From positions 1,054,001 through 1,118,000 of the forward strand of contig CALNXQ010000005.1 in NCBI GenBank assembly GCA_942490535.1: DNA of 64,000 nucleotides. The letters run 5' to 3'. The notes below the pieces were generated by a model. It was not told where the DNA came from, did no database searches, and saw only the letters and a program-made list of their open reading frames with translations. Every line of letters starts with the position of its first letter. Position 1 is the stretch's first letter. Origin of the DNA: JAEINY01 sp942490535 (lineage in GTDB: Bacteria; Bacteroidota; Bacteroidia; Bacteroidales; Marinilabiliaceae). The translations under genes and the position numbers were made by a program. Positions 46,108 through 55,959 of the stretch are shown piece after piece.

Positions 46108-48621
46108 CTAGAATTTAAAACTTAATCCGCCAAGTACCATTCCTGGTGTTTGGTCCATAAAAGCAAACTCTGGCTCTTTCATGTTAAGGATATTGCGTCC
46201 GTTGACAAAAAAGGTTAATTGCTTGGTTGCCTTATAAGCGACTTTGGCATTCAACAAAAACTTACTGTCAATATTAACATCGTAATACTGATTTTCGAAG
46301 GTTTGGTCACCATAGAAATAAGCCTGGGGGAAAATCTCCCACTTTTCAGTTGGATGGTAGGTCAATGAAAAACCTCCAAAATAACTGGGAGTGGACTTAT
46401 GTTCGTAACCGTTTTGGGTGTCGGTAGGCCAGGATGAAGATTCTGCATAAAAAATCTGAGAAGGTACATCTGCTGGCGTAATGGCCCCGGTAGCCAAACC
46501 ATATCCCAATTGTTGCAATTTGGCTGTTGCAGCATCTGTTTGGTCAGTATTCTTTATAGCATCCATAACCATCACCTCGATTAATTTGTCTCGACTATAC
46601 GCCAGATAATTATCCAGTTTAGTTTGCTGAATCGTTAGGTGCGCGTTAGCCACCAGCTTTTCAGAAATTACCCAGTCTACATTTACACTTGCCCCCAATT
46701 GCTTGGATTTTAACTCAAGACTAGTGTATTGAATATGAACTGAGTCAGGACGTACATCAGGCTCAGCACTAGCGGCGAGAATGGCCAAGGGATTCTTAAT
46801 AGCCAGATTCACATAGTCAGGCATCAATGCCCCAAAACCTTCAGAGACGTTATAAAAGGCTTCAATATCAATCAACACATTTTTGGTAGGTCGTGTACGG
46901 AATCCAATTTCCACCATATCCATTGTTTTCAGGGCATGGTTTTTATCACCATCGAGTTGCATCACGCGTGGATAGGGGCGGTTCACAATGTTCCAGGTAT
47001 AATTGGAATAGGTATTAACCACAAATGAAGATTGGTTGGAGCGTGAATACACGGCACGAATCAAATTATTATCATTGATTTTATAGGATCCAATAAACTG
47101 CCAGGATGCATAAATGTCTTCCGGATGATTATACTTCTCGGCACGGAGGGCAGCCACCAAACGCAATGCATCAATAGGTCGGTAGTCGATACGTGCACTA
47201 CCGGCCAGGATATTGATGGGTGACTCTTGATTTAAATACCCTTTACCAACAGCAGAGATATGCTCCGTGTCGTCATAAGTCATGGATTGGTAGCTCACTC
47301 CAGGGCGAATGCCTATTTTTCCAAGGTTCCAGTCATATTCGGCCTGAACATTGAACTGTTTGTTATCCAATTCAAATCCTTCTCCCCCGGATAGGTAATC
47401 AATGGTCCCACCATTGTAGTTAGCTTGTAATGAAAAGTTTTTTACTTTAGCCCGCACATCAACATAACCTGTTGAAGCCTGTTTGGTAGAAAAGGGTGAT
47501 GGTACATCCCCCATCGTAGATGTTAAAGCTTGTGAGTTTTGATAACCGGCCATCACGTTGATAGTGGTATATTCATTGGGCATGTAATCGAAGTAGGCAT
47601 TGACACCCATTCGTTCCTTCGACTGATCCGGATCCGGAAAAGACGTATTTACATTGTATTCTTCTGCACCAACCATATAGGGGGGCCATAATTGGTAATT
47701 ACCTTTCCACATTTGACCAATCTGTTCCCTGGTATACCAGCCGGTTCCCAATCTATCTTCCGGATTAGCAACTGGGTCTTCACCTAAACGGTAGATGCCA
47801 TCCCCATTTTCATCTTCCCCGTTATAGATATACAGCTCTTCACGTTCACGATCGCGTACTTCATAGTTAGCTGTTAAACCCACATTAAATTTATCACTTA
47901 CCTTTTTACGAAAAGCCACGTCACCTACATATGTACTCAGTGAACCAGCTTGCAGATTGCCAGATACCAAAGGAGAATCATCAGTCATGGTTTGGGTAAT
48001 GATATTGATCACTCCTGATAAGGCGTTAGGTCCATACAGAGCACTCGCCGGACCACGAACTACTTCAATCCGATCAATGTCCTCGAAGCTTACCGGCAAT
48101 GTTTCCCATAAAGTGCCGCCATGGGAGTAATTAAATACGGGACGCCCATTGATCATTACCAGAGTATTCATATTCTCCGAGTATAACAACATATTTTTAG
48201 CCGGCAGGTTGTCATTTCCCCGGATGTGCACGTCGTAGTTACCATTGGTTTTCTCGCGTACCATCAGTCCGGGAACCAAACGCAATGCCTCTTCAATGCT
48301 GGTTGCTCCGGAAGAAATAATCTGGTCATGGGAGAGAACCGTAGTGGCTAAAGGCGAATCAAAGAGGCTCTCTTCTACTTTTGACGCAGAGGTTACATTT
48401 TTATTTAATAACAACTCGTAAAGTTCTTCCAGTGAAGAGACGCCAACAAGATCAATGGCGGCCATCAGGTCTTCCAATGAAAGAGTACTTAGTTCTTCAG
48501 TGGTCATTGAAAGGATCTCCTCCTTGGTTAAATTGCTTGCGCTTCGTCCTTCCTGAGCGACGATGGAATAGCTCAATAGTAAGGATAACAGGATAATTGT
48601 AATGTATTTGATTCGTAACAT
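46108..48621 (-). CDS. TonB-dependent outer-membrane receptor
   Basis: 837 residues from the ATG at 48621 (LRIKYITIILLSLLLSYSIVAQ signal); the frame opens earlier with TTG but that would overlap the upstream gene. After an acidic helical N-terminal region (NLTKEEILSMTTEELSTLSLEDLM), the plug runs from about residue 95 (ATTVLSHDQIISSGATSIEEALRLVPGLMV...VHIRGND, then IDRIEVVRGPASALYGPNALSGVINI). The rest is a 22-strand barrel ending GGLSFKF with a terminal Phe. It imports a scarce nutrient such as a siderophore, cofactor or oligomer. Co-transcribed behind the YfiR-like gene. Confidence 0.94.
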   Translation of the reverse strand: MLRIKYITIILLSLLLSYSIVAQEGRSASNLTKEEILSMTTEELSTLSLEDLMAAIDLVGVSSLEELYELLLNKNVTSASKVEESLFDSPLATTVLSHDQIISSGATSIEEALRLVPGLMVREKTNGNYDVHIRGNDNLPAKNMLLYSENMNTLVMINGRPVFNYSHGGTLWETLPVSFEDIDRIEVVRGPASALYGPNALSGVINIITQTMTDDSPLVSGNLQAGSLSTYVGDVAFRKKVSDKFNVGLTANYEVRDREREELYIYNGEDENGDGIYRLGEDPVANPEDRLGTGWYTREQIGQMWKGNYQLWPPYMVGAEEYNVNTSFPDPDQSKERMGVNAYFDYMPNEYTTINVMAGYQNSQALTSTMGDVPSPFSTKQASTGYVDVRAKVKNFSLQANYNGGTIDYLSGGEGFELDNKQFNVQAEYDWNLGKIGIRPGVSYQSMTYDDTEHISAVGKGYLNQESPINILAGSARIDYRPIDALRLVAALRAEKYNHPEDIYASWQFIGSYKINDNNLIRAVYSRSNQSSFVVNTYSNYTWNIVNRPYPRVMQLDGDKNHALKTMDMVEIGFRTRPTKNVLIDIEAFYNVSEGFGALMPDYVNLAIKNPLAILAASAEPDVRPDSVHIQYTSLELKSKQLGASVNVDWVISEKLVANAHLTIQQTKLDNYLAYSRDKLIEVMVMDAIKNTDQTDAATAKLQQLGYGLATGAITPADVPSQIFYAESSSWPTDTQNGYEHKSTPSYFGGFSLTYHPTEKWEIFPQAYFYGDQTFENQYYDVNIDSKFLLNAKVAYKATKQLTFFVNGRNILNMKEPEFAFMDQTPGMVLGGLSFKF

Positions 48622-48646
48622 TTTTTTCGACTTTAATTGGTTTTCC

Positions 48647-49159
48647 TTACTGGATTTCAATACCCAGGCTAATTACTTTTTGTGTGACCTTCAGATTATG
48701 GCTTTCAATAACTGAAGGGCAGATTTCATAGCGTAATTTGCCGCCAACGGTTAAAAATGAAATGGCTGCACCATACTGACACAAACCTCCCTTATCGGCC
48801 ACCAAAAGAACTGGTTTGTTTTGCTGGGTATGGCTCAATGAATTCATTAGCGAACTTTTGCTCGAACCTAAGAACACAATGTGTGACTCGCCCACATCTT
48901 TGATACTTTTTGCCGAAATGATCCTGATGCTTTTGTGTCCTGACTTTTTTACACTGGCAATTTTTTCAAGTTCTGCATTAATTTCATCATCTCCCAGAAT
49001 AGTAATTACCAATTCATCGCTCCCTACAGCCGCAGGCCATTCGATGTTTTTTGTGAAATTGTACAGAAATAGTGCCTTGAAGGTGGCAGTTTGCCCCTTC
49101 GCTTCACTAAACCATGTGCCAATACAAATGACAAATAGTAATAAAAGTGCTTTTTTCAT
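48647..49159 (-). CDS. YfiR family (DUF4154) periplasmic protein
   Basis: 170 residues with a signal peptide (about 1-22). The family pattern is clear: LFLYNFTKNIEWPA near the start, LVITILGDDEINAELEKIAS, SHIVFLGSSKSSLMNSLS, and KGGLCQYGAAISFLTVGGKLRYEICPSVIESHNLKV with the two conserved cysteines. YfiR proteins repress a membrane diguanylate cyclase in Pseudomonas; in Bacteroidota they often sit beside TonB receptors, as here (receptor starts 25 bp downstream). Divergent from the large sensor kinase. Confidence 0.9.
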   Translation of the reverse strand: MKKALLLLFVICIGTWFSEAKGQTATFKALFLYNFTKNIEWPAAVGSDELVITILGDDEINAELEKIASVKKSGHKSIRIISAKSIKDVGESHIVFLGSSKSSLMNSLSHTQQNKPVLLVADKGGLCQYGAAISFLTVGGKLRYEICPSVIESHNLKVTQKVISLGIEIQ

Positions 49160-49589
49160 TCGTTTAACTTATTTTCGTGTTGATTTATTAGACAAAAGGG
49201 TAAGAGCAAGACTATACAATTCAATCTGTTTCAAATTTTCAGCGAAAATAGGTTTATCTGTACAAAGGGCAAATTGATTATGATTAAACCTTCCCATTAT
49301 CTGATAAAATAGTAGTGATAATAATTCTATTCTTGGAAGTTCTATGGATCTGGCGAATCTGTAAATAGTAACTCAGAAATGGTATTGAATATTCTGTACT
49401 AAATGAAAAAGAGCAATGATTTATAACGGGCTCGTAATCGCTAAATGTCTTAATTTATGTAAAAAACAAAGATGCTATTTTGTCTTATGAGTAGGATTAG
49501 GGAGAAGGCTAATAATTTTTAATTCCCCTTTACAAAGCACCAAAAAACCACGTAATTTACTTGTGCTAAAGTCGTCACTTATTTGGCCT
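49160..49589. other. Divergent intergenic region, YfiR-receptor operon and sensor kinase
   Basis: 430 bp, AT-rich, no gene seen. It must contain the promoters for both directions. A TATTTTG near 49473 is one base short of the TAnnTTTG -7 box for the kinase. Confidence 0.35.
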
Positions 49590-52500
49590 ATGATTTTTAG
49601 AACGCAAACGATACTCCTCTTCTGCAGTATGCTGTTGTTAATAGCGCCTGGTAGCCAGTCACAGCAGGTCACTTTTAAGCATTACGGGGTTAATGATGGC
49701 ATCTCGCAAAGCGAAATTAAATGCATTTACCAGGATGTGGAGGGATATCTGTGGCTGGGAACTCAAAATGGGCTGAACAAATTCGATGGCTATGGTTTTG
49801 AGAATTTCTTTTATGATCCAACGAATCCGCAGTCGCTATCCAATAACTGGGTCTTTGATATGTGCGAAGATAGTCTGGGTAACCTTTGGCTGGGGACGAA
49901 GGAGGGACTGAACCGGTATGATAAGCCAACCGGCACTTTCTCCGTTTTTCCTCACAAATTGAACAATGCCAGCGTGCCGGATGATTTCGTGTATGGCTTA
50001 CTCGCCGATGAGACATTTATTTACATCAACATTCCACCCCTTCTCTCACGGTACAATTATCGAACCGACAGCCTGGAGAGCTATACTAACACCTTGCCGT
50101 ACGACGGATCTCTCCACGATATCGGTTTTCCCATTCTTAAAAGTCGTGATGGTATGATTTGGCTTGGTTCAGCGGATGGCTTAAGTGTTTTTGATCCAAC
50201 AACGAAAAGTTTCCTCAATTACCATCACGAAGTAGCTAATCCGCATTCCATTTCGCACAATCACATTACGGCCCTATATGAAGATATGATTGGCAATATT
50301 TTGGTGGGAACAGAGAATGGCCTTAATTTTTACAATCCTCAGGTGAAAGGTTTTATCCGGTTTCAAGAGGAAACGACGCCTTCAAATGCATTGAGTACTA
50401 ATTTCGTGCGTTCGATATTGCAGGATAGTTATGGGGTGTATTGGATTGGCACAGATGAGAGTGGCCTTAATCGTTTAGATTGGAGCTGGGATGATGGGAT
50501 TTTTGAGTTGACACTGTTCCGAAGTGGTCCTAATTATGAGAATTTTATTGGCCACGACATTGTCTATTCCCTCTTTGAGGATCGATCGCACAACCTCTGG
50601 ATCGGGACCATTGCCGGTTTGGATCGAACCGATTTGAAACCTAAGAAGTTTCGAAGCTATAAGAAAACGGACGACCCTCATTCCCTGAATCTGTTAGATA
50701 ATATCATTGCATCGGTTTACATTGATGAACAGCAACGCTTGTGGGTGGGAAACTGGGGTAAGGGTTTAAATATTTTCAATCCGCAAACAAAAGAAATGGT
50801 GCATTACTCCTCCGAATTTGAGGGGGACCGACACATTCCCAATAACCATGTGCATGTTTTGTTTGAGGACCGTGATTCACGCCTTTGGATGGGAACCCGC
50901 AATGGTGTTAGTATCTTTAATAAGAAGAAGCAACGGTTCACCCCTTTCGAGCTACATTTTGGATTGGATAGTAGCGGGTTTTTCGTCAATAACCGGGTTT
51001 ATTGCATGGCCGAGATTTCCAATGGAGAAATCTGGATTGGTACCGGCAATGGTATTATGGGGTTTGATCCAACCACACAGGCGAGTACCTTCTTTCGATC
51101 GGATGCGGATGCACCCTTTCGAATCAGCAGTAATTTGGTTTACTCCGTGTTAGAGGATCGGGATAGCTGTATCTGGATCGCCACCATGGATGGGTTGGAT
51201 TGTTATCAACCCCGGAAACACCAGATGTTACATTACACCCATGACAGCCAACAGCATAATACGCTTTGTGATAATTTTACCATTTCCCTGTGCGAAGATC
51301 ACCGGGGCGATATCTGGATCGGGACGAGTACCGGCGTGAACCGGTTCAACAAAAGAGACTCCGTTTTTACTTACTATTCCGTGAAGGATGGCCTGCCCAG
51401 CAACATAATCTACGACATCATTGAGGATAAGAATCAAGACCTGTGGTTTTCAACCGGCAGTGGCCTCGCCATGTTTAATGCCACCACACAGGAATTCAAA
51501 TCCTATTCCATTAACGAAGGCCTGAAGGGGGTGGAGTTCAATTTGAAAGCCGTCTATCAGGCCGCTAATGGGGATGTTTATTTTGGTGGCATGGATGGTG
51601 TGATTGCGTTTCATCCCGATTCGCTGGAAGACAATCGGTTTATTCCGCCGGTGGTCATCACGTCCTTTGAAAAAGAAAGGGCCGGGCAAAAGCATAAACT
51701 AAATGTGTATACCGACCAATTGGAGCTTTCCTATAAGGACTATTCCTTCACGATTGAGTATGCAGCATTGGATTACACCAAACCTTTCAAAAATCGCTAT
51801 GCCTACAAGATGGTTGGCTTGCGTGATGAGTGGGAAGAGGTAGGCAACCGGCATTTTGTCCATTTCACTAATCTGCCCAGTGGGAACTATACCTTCCTGG
51901 TGAAAGGAACCAATAACGATGGCATCTGGAACGAAGTGCCCACTCGCCTTGATATCCACATTCTACCTCCCTGGTGGCGCAGTTCATATGCCTATGGGAG
52001 CTATGTTTTGTTTGGTTTCCTTTGGGTCATTCTAATCATTCGATGGCGGGAACGTAAATTGCTAAAAGAAAAGCGCCTCCTGGAAGACGGCATCCGGCAA
52101 CGCACCACTGAAATCGCTTTGCAAAAAGAGCGGGTGGAGGAGAGTGAAGCTAAACTGAAGTCCACCATCTCGTCGCTCAACGATTTGGTTTTTGTACTTG
52201 ATCAGGAAGGGGTGTTTCAGGAATTCTACAACCCCGGCAACCAGGATCCCATCTATGAAGACCCCGATTTTTTCCTGCACAAACATTACACGGCTGTGGG
52301 TTTTCCGCAACGGGTGGAGGAGGCCTTACAAACCGCTTTTAAACAACTTCAAAAAAGTGATCAGGTGCAGGAGTTTGATTATTGTGTGAATCATAAAGGG
52401 ATGTGCTGGTACAATGCCAAGATTAGCCCTCGCCGGAATGCACAAGGCGATTTGACCGGCATTACCATTGTGTCGCGTCACATCACCGAACGCAAGGAAG

Positions 52501-53240
52501 CTGAAGAGCGCATGCGTCAGCAGAAGGAGGAATTGGATGAGCTGAATGCCACCAAAGACAAGTTTTTTTCCATATTGGCCCATGACCTGAAGAATCCGTT
52601 TGCCAGTTTGTATTCGTTAAGTCAGGTAGTGGACGAAAATTACGACAGCCTGGAGGAAGAAGACAAATTGGTAGCCTTGAAACGGATGCATCAATCGGCT
52701 GAGTTGATATACAATTTGTTGGAGAACTTGCTCACCTGGTCTAAATCTCAAAGTGGCCGCATGGAGTATAGCCCATCCAAATTTGATTTTTCCGCCTTGA
52801 TTCAGGAAAACATCAATTTGCATAGTATACCGGCGGAGAAGAAAGGCATTTCCTTAAGAAGCAATGTGGGTGGTGTTTTTACGGCGTATGCCGACAGGCA
52901 GATGGTCAATACCGTGTTACGTAATTTGATCAACAATGCTGTAAAGTTCACTGAATCGGGGAAAGAAGTGGAAGTGAATGTCAGGGAAGAAGGTAAATTC
53001 CTGAAAGTAGAGGTGAAGGATCAGGGCGTTGGCATAGCGGAGGCAAACCTGAAGAACCTATTCCGGATTGATGTGAAATACAAAACCACCGGTACGTCCG
53101 GTGAAAAAGGTACCGGACTGGGGCTTATCCTCTGTCACGAATTCATCCAAAAGAACAACGGCGTCATCTGGTGTGAGAGTGAATGGGGCCAGGGGACGAG
53201 TTTCTTTTTTACGGTGCCCCGTGAGATACAGCAGGACTAA
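49590..53240 (+). CDS. Two-component sensor kinase with beta-propeller sensor (propeller - Y_Y_Y - PAS - HisKA)
   Basis: 1216 residues from the ATG at 49590 (a GTG nine codons earlier is possible). Signal segment (IFRTQTILLFCSMLLLIAPGSQSQ), then about 14 Reg_prop repeats (GYLWLGTQNGLNKFD, NLWLGTKEGLNRYD, and so on) forming two beta-propellers, a Y_Y_Y domain (NRYAYKMVGLRDEWEEV...), a membrane helix (about 800-820), a PAS domain, and HisKA with the phosphoacceptor in FFSILAHDLKNPFASL (about 998). The ATPase has NLINNAVKFT, DQGVGI and GTGLGLILC. Unlike hybrid versions it has no receiver or AraC DNA-binding domain, so a separate regulator is needed; none is adjacent. Confidence 0.95.
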   Translation: MIFRTQTILLFCSMLLLIAPGSQSQQVTFKHYGVNDGISQSEIKCIYQDVEGYLWLGTQNGLNKFDGYGFENFFYDPTNPQSLSNNWVFDMCEDSLGNLWLGTKEGLNRYDKPTGTFSVFPHKLNNASVPDDFVYGLLADETFIYINIPPLLSRYNYRTDSLESYTNTLPYDGSLHDIGFPILKSRDGMIWLGSADGLSVFDPTTKSFLNYHHEVANPHSISHNHITALYEDMIGNILVGTENGLNFYNPQVKGFIRFQEETTPSNALSTNFVRSILQDSYGVYWIGTDESGLNRLDWSWDDGIFELTLFRSGPNYENFIGHDIVYSLFEDRSHNLWIGTIAGLDRTDLKPKKFRSYKKTDDPHSLNLLDNIIASVYIDEQQRLWVGNWGKGLNIFNPQTKEMVHYSSEFEGDRHIPNNHVHVLFEDRDSRLWMGTRNGVSIFNKKKQRFTPFELHFGLDSSGFFVNNRVYCMAEISNGEIWIGTGNGIMGFDPTTQASTFFRSDADAPFRISSNLVYSVLEDRDSCIWIATMDGLDCYQPRKHQMLHYTHDSQQHNTLCDNFTISLCEDHRGDIWIGTSTGVNRFNKRDSVFTYYSVKDGLPSNIIYDIIEDKNQDLWFSTGSGLAMFNATTQEFKSYSINEGLKGVEFNLKAVYQAANGDVYFGGMDGVIAFHPDSLEDNRFIPPVVITSFEKERAGQKHKLNVYTDQLELSYKDYSFTIEYAALDYTKPFKNRYAYKMVGLRDEWEEVGNRHFVHFTNLPSGNYTFLVKGTNNDGIWNEVPTRLDIHILPPWWRSSYAYGSYVLFGFLWVILIIRWRERKLLKEKRLLEDGIRQRTTEIALQKERVEESEAKLKSTISSLNDLVFVLDQEGVFQEFYNPGNQDPIYEDPDFFLHKHYTAVGFPQRVEEALQTAFKQLQKSDQVQEFDYCVNHKGMCWYNAKISPRRNAQGDLTGITIVSRHITERKEAEERMRQQKEELDELNATKDKFFSILAHDLKNPFASLYSLSQVVDENYDSLEEEDKLVALKRMHQSAELIYNLLENLLTWSKSQSGRMEYSPSKFDFSALIQENINLHSIPAEKKGISLRSNVGGVFTAYADRQMVNTVLRNLINNAVKFTESGKEVEVNVREEGKFLKVEVKDQGVGIAEANLKNLFRIDVKYKTTGTSGEKGTGLGLILCHEFIQKNNGVIWCESEWGQGTSFFFTVPREIQQD

Positions 53241-53256
53241 TTTCGCTCCATTTTTT

Positions 53257-53480
53257 GAAGTAGAAGTGCCAGGGGCTTCAGTAGACCTTCCTGGGAGGTC
53301 AGTAGGTTCTTCGACCTTGTCAGTAGCTATTTTTTCCGGGTCAGTAGCTTTAAAATCCCCTTCAGTAGATCTTTCATCGCAGTCAGTAGACCTTTCATCG
53401 GGTTCAGTACATCTTTTGTTAGCGGTTTTATGTCTACTGAGCTGTCTTTGCGTTTACTGGGGCGGATAAGGGGGGTACTG
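53257..53480. repeat. 21-bp array with 7-bp invariant core TCAGTAG, then inverted units (array C)
   Basis: TCAGTAG occurs at 53278, 53299, 53320, 53341, 53362 and 53383, and TCAGTAC at 53404, each exactly 21 bp apart. A degenerate unit (GAAGTAG) sits at 53257. The 14 bases between cores are not conserved. Beyond 53404 the core appears inverted: CTACTGA at 53434, then TTTACTGG and GTACTGG with TACTG at 53455 and 53476 (20-21 bp pitch). It begins just after the sensor kinase stop and ends 57 bp before the IS256-family element. Confidence 0.92.
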
Positions 53481-53591
53481 GAATGCAGGCAGGGTATTTT
53501 GGAGGGCTGGGAGGTTTTACATTCGAAATGATATACGAGAGTGTTCATAACTCTGTGTCAAGCCAAAGTATAAAAAATATATTTTCGCAAT

Positions 53592-54089
53592 ATGACAAAA
53601 GAATTTGATTACACTCAATTTAAAGAAGAAGCCATCCGTGGCATAAAGGAAGGAAAAAGTTTTAGTGGAGAAGACAATGTAATGTTGCCTATGATCAAGG
53701 ATTTGCTAGAAAGTGCCATGAAGGCAGAATTAGATATCCATATGGAATCGGAACGAGCCCAAGATGGTCAGAGTCCAGCAAACAGAAAAAATGGAAAAAC
53801 TACTAAGACTATAAAAAGTGCCTACGGATCCTTCAGTCTCGATACTCCGCGAGATAGGAACAGTACTTTTTCACCTCAGATAGTTGAAAAACAACAAACG
53901 TTTTTAGGAGATGCTTTACAAGACAATATCATTTCCATGTATAGCAAAGGTCTTAGCTATAAAGACATCCAAGATCATTTTGAATCTTTATATGGCACTA
54001 AAATTTCCAAAGGGAAATTAACCGAAATCACCGACAGGATATTACCAGAGTTAGAAACCTGGAAAAATCGCCAATTAGAGCCTATATAG
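53592..54089 (+). pseudogene. IS256-family transposase, N-terminal part (split by IS)
   Basis: 165 codons of an IS256/MULE-type transposase: KDLLESAMKAELDIHMESERAQ, NRKNGKTTKTIKSAYGSFSLDTPRDRNSTFSPQIVEKQQT, then SYKDIQDHFESLYGTKISKGKLTEITDRI. The stop codon is created by the insertion: the last T of the ATAT target repeat plus AG of the IS end give TAG. Coding continues in the fragment at 55960. Confidence 0.93.
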
Positions 54090-55955
54090 TGGATCTAAGA
54101 AAACAAGCGATTTTATGAAAATTGATCTGTTAAAACGGAATGGGTGTCCGTTTTGATCCAGATTTTGCAATCTGAGCCTATGTCATTTCTTTACCTAATA
54201 TAGGTTCGTTTTTCTTCTTACTAGTCAATTTTAGTGCAACTAGGCTACTTCTGCATTTAACTGCGGAAAATTATATTCAATAAGATGGAACCAAACATAC
54301 CATCCCCATCAAAAAAATCAAATCGGTACCCCTTAAGCTGCAAATTTAACAGGGCGCTCCTCGTTTTTAAACTTGAGTATCTGTCGCCCTATCTTCTTGA
54401 GATTGTATGCACTCACTCCAAGACTTATGTATCTATTAAAATGCAGTATTCCTCGATCAGGACATCGATCAAGTCCTCTGTTTTCCAACTCATTGATATT
54501 AGATTCTATTGCGCTGTGCTTATTCTTTAACCTTTTAAAGGCCCGGCTGCTCTCTTCGTCTTTTTCGATTTTGTTGAGTTTCCCAAGCTTGGGTAAAATG
54601 ACTTTTGGAACTTCCAGTTGAAGTAGCTTTTTGTTTTCTTGTGCCCAAAAACCTTTATCAAAACTCCATGAAGCCACGGTGTGTCTTGCCAGAACTCTAT
54701 CTGCCAGCTCTATAACAACATCCCTATCCTGTTGGTCATTCAAAATTTGGTAATCTACAATGAGATCATATTGATCGGTGGTTATTAATAGTTTCTTGCC
54801 CAATTCAACATTGGGACGAGACTTGCCTTTCTTTACCCATTCGGTATATGTTTCAAATACTGAAAACAACTTTTCATCATGCGTTATTGTTTCTCCTTTA
54901 AGAATGCGCCTATCGACTAATTGAATATGCCTGTCCATCAATGCCACAAAGTGTTCGATCATTATCATAAGCGATAGGTCTTGCATGTCGTTTAGTGGGA
55001 AATCAGGGAGGCTTTCATTGAGTTTTTTCAATAACGCCCTGGTTTTTGTCAAGTATCTTTTGGCAGCATACTCCATCCTGTCCTTTTTATTCTTGCCTCC
55101 ACTGGCCGATGCTTTTCCCAGTTCACGCATTAGACCTTTAATCTCATATCTCCAATTGGACAGCTTGCGCCACTGCTTAATAGTCTCATATTTTTTGAAA
55201 AATACGGATACGGCATCAAGACATTTCCGGGCACAGTCCCATAGCAGGTTGTAATCTGTTGGAAAATGAACGTTGCTTTCTACCACAAAACTATCGGACT
55301 TTAAGCGCAATGCTGTTTTTTCTTTTTTTTTAAACACTTTGCGGTGCCCAAACTCTAATATTACGACATTGAGTTCGATGATCATCTCATCACTGAGCGC
55401 AGATACATTGTCGTAGATATTTTGATACTCAAACTCTATCCGCTCATAGCCAAAATCACGCTCAATGCCCATCAGATAACGCAAAGCATGGTGGTTGTTG
55501 GCCAGATTATGAACCATTTCATAACTGATATTCAGGCATAAGCGCAATTGGGCTAACACAAAAACAACCCACAAATCTAAACCTTTTCTACCCGTATTCT
55601 TCTTCCCCGACCTGATGTACTTATCCAATATATTGAATATCTTCTCATTATACTCCTTATTGCAATAGATCTCTTTCAGGGCTGCCAATAGTTCATCTAT
55701 GGCATTTTTGCTCTTGGGGTTGATCCATGTTTCTTCAATGGGCTTTTGCCCAATCGATAATTGTTGTGCGAATCTATTTCTCATTTCTGAACATCTTTTG
55801 CTGATTACACCAGAATAGGCGAATCTCAAATCATTAACACCCTGAATTTAAGAATTTTTATATGGGAACACGACAAAAAGTCTGTATAGATTCGAACAAG
55901 TTATCAACAATAGTGGTCTGAATGACAATAGATTGCATGTTTTCTAAGTGGCACT
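54088..55955 (-). mobile_element. Insertion sequence, 1868 bp, copy 2 (ISNCY-like), inside IS256 transposase
   Basis: The same ends (AGTGG...CACT) and length as copy 1, flanked by the 4-bp direct repeat ATAT (54084-54087, 55956-55959). Deleting the element and one ATAT restores a continuous IS256 transposase frame across LEPI-YSIVWLD, which fixes both the ends and the 4-bp target duplication. The two copies differ by scattered substitutions without indels, so they are related but not the latest transposition of each other. Confidence 0.95.
54333..55784 (-). CDS. DDE transposase of the 1868-bp IS, copy 2
   Basis: 483 residues from the ATG at 55784, without frame disruption. It differs from copy 1 at scattered positions, for example NRWRKLPNWR versus KQWRKLSNWR and LVIESNVH versus FVVESNVH. 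The catalytic-region blocks are unchanged. Probably functional. Confidence 0.88.
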   Translation of the reverse strand: MRNRFAQQLSIGQKPIEETWINPKSKNAIDELLAALKEIYCNKEYNEKIFNILDKYIRSGKKNTGRKGLDLWVVFVLAQLRLCLNISYEMVHNLANNHHALRYLMGIERDFGYERIEFEYQNIYDNVSALSDEMIIELNVVILEFGHRKVFKKKEKTALRLKSDSFVVESNVHFPTDYNLLWDCARKCLDAVSVFFKKYETIKQWRKLSNWRYEIKGLMRELGKASASGGKNKKDRMEYAAKRYLTKTRALLKKLNESLPDFPLNDMQDLSLMIMIEHFVALMDRHIQLVDRRILKGETITHDEKLFSVFETYTEWVKKGKSRPNVELGKKLLITTDQYDLIVDYQILNDQQDRDVVIELADRVLARHTVASWSFDKGFWAQENKKLLQLEVPKVILPKLGKLNKIEKDEESSRAFKRLKNKHSAIESNINELENRGLDRCPDRGILHFNRYISLGVSAYNLKKIGRQILKFKNEERPVKFAA

Positions 55956-55959
55956 ATAT

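Noticed and set aside
53101..53469. Open frame reading heptads SVxLxxx across the 21-bp array
   Set aside because: The period of 21 is divisible by three, so any array of this length gives repeated residues in an open frame. It overlaps the kinase 3' end, has no start signal of its own, and the similar 22-bp array cannot code, so I treat it as a by-product of DNA periodicity.
53257..53480. CRISPR array
   Set aside because: The repeat is only 7 bp, the spacing is 14 bp, and there are no cas genes. CRISPR repeats are longer and near-identical.
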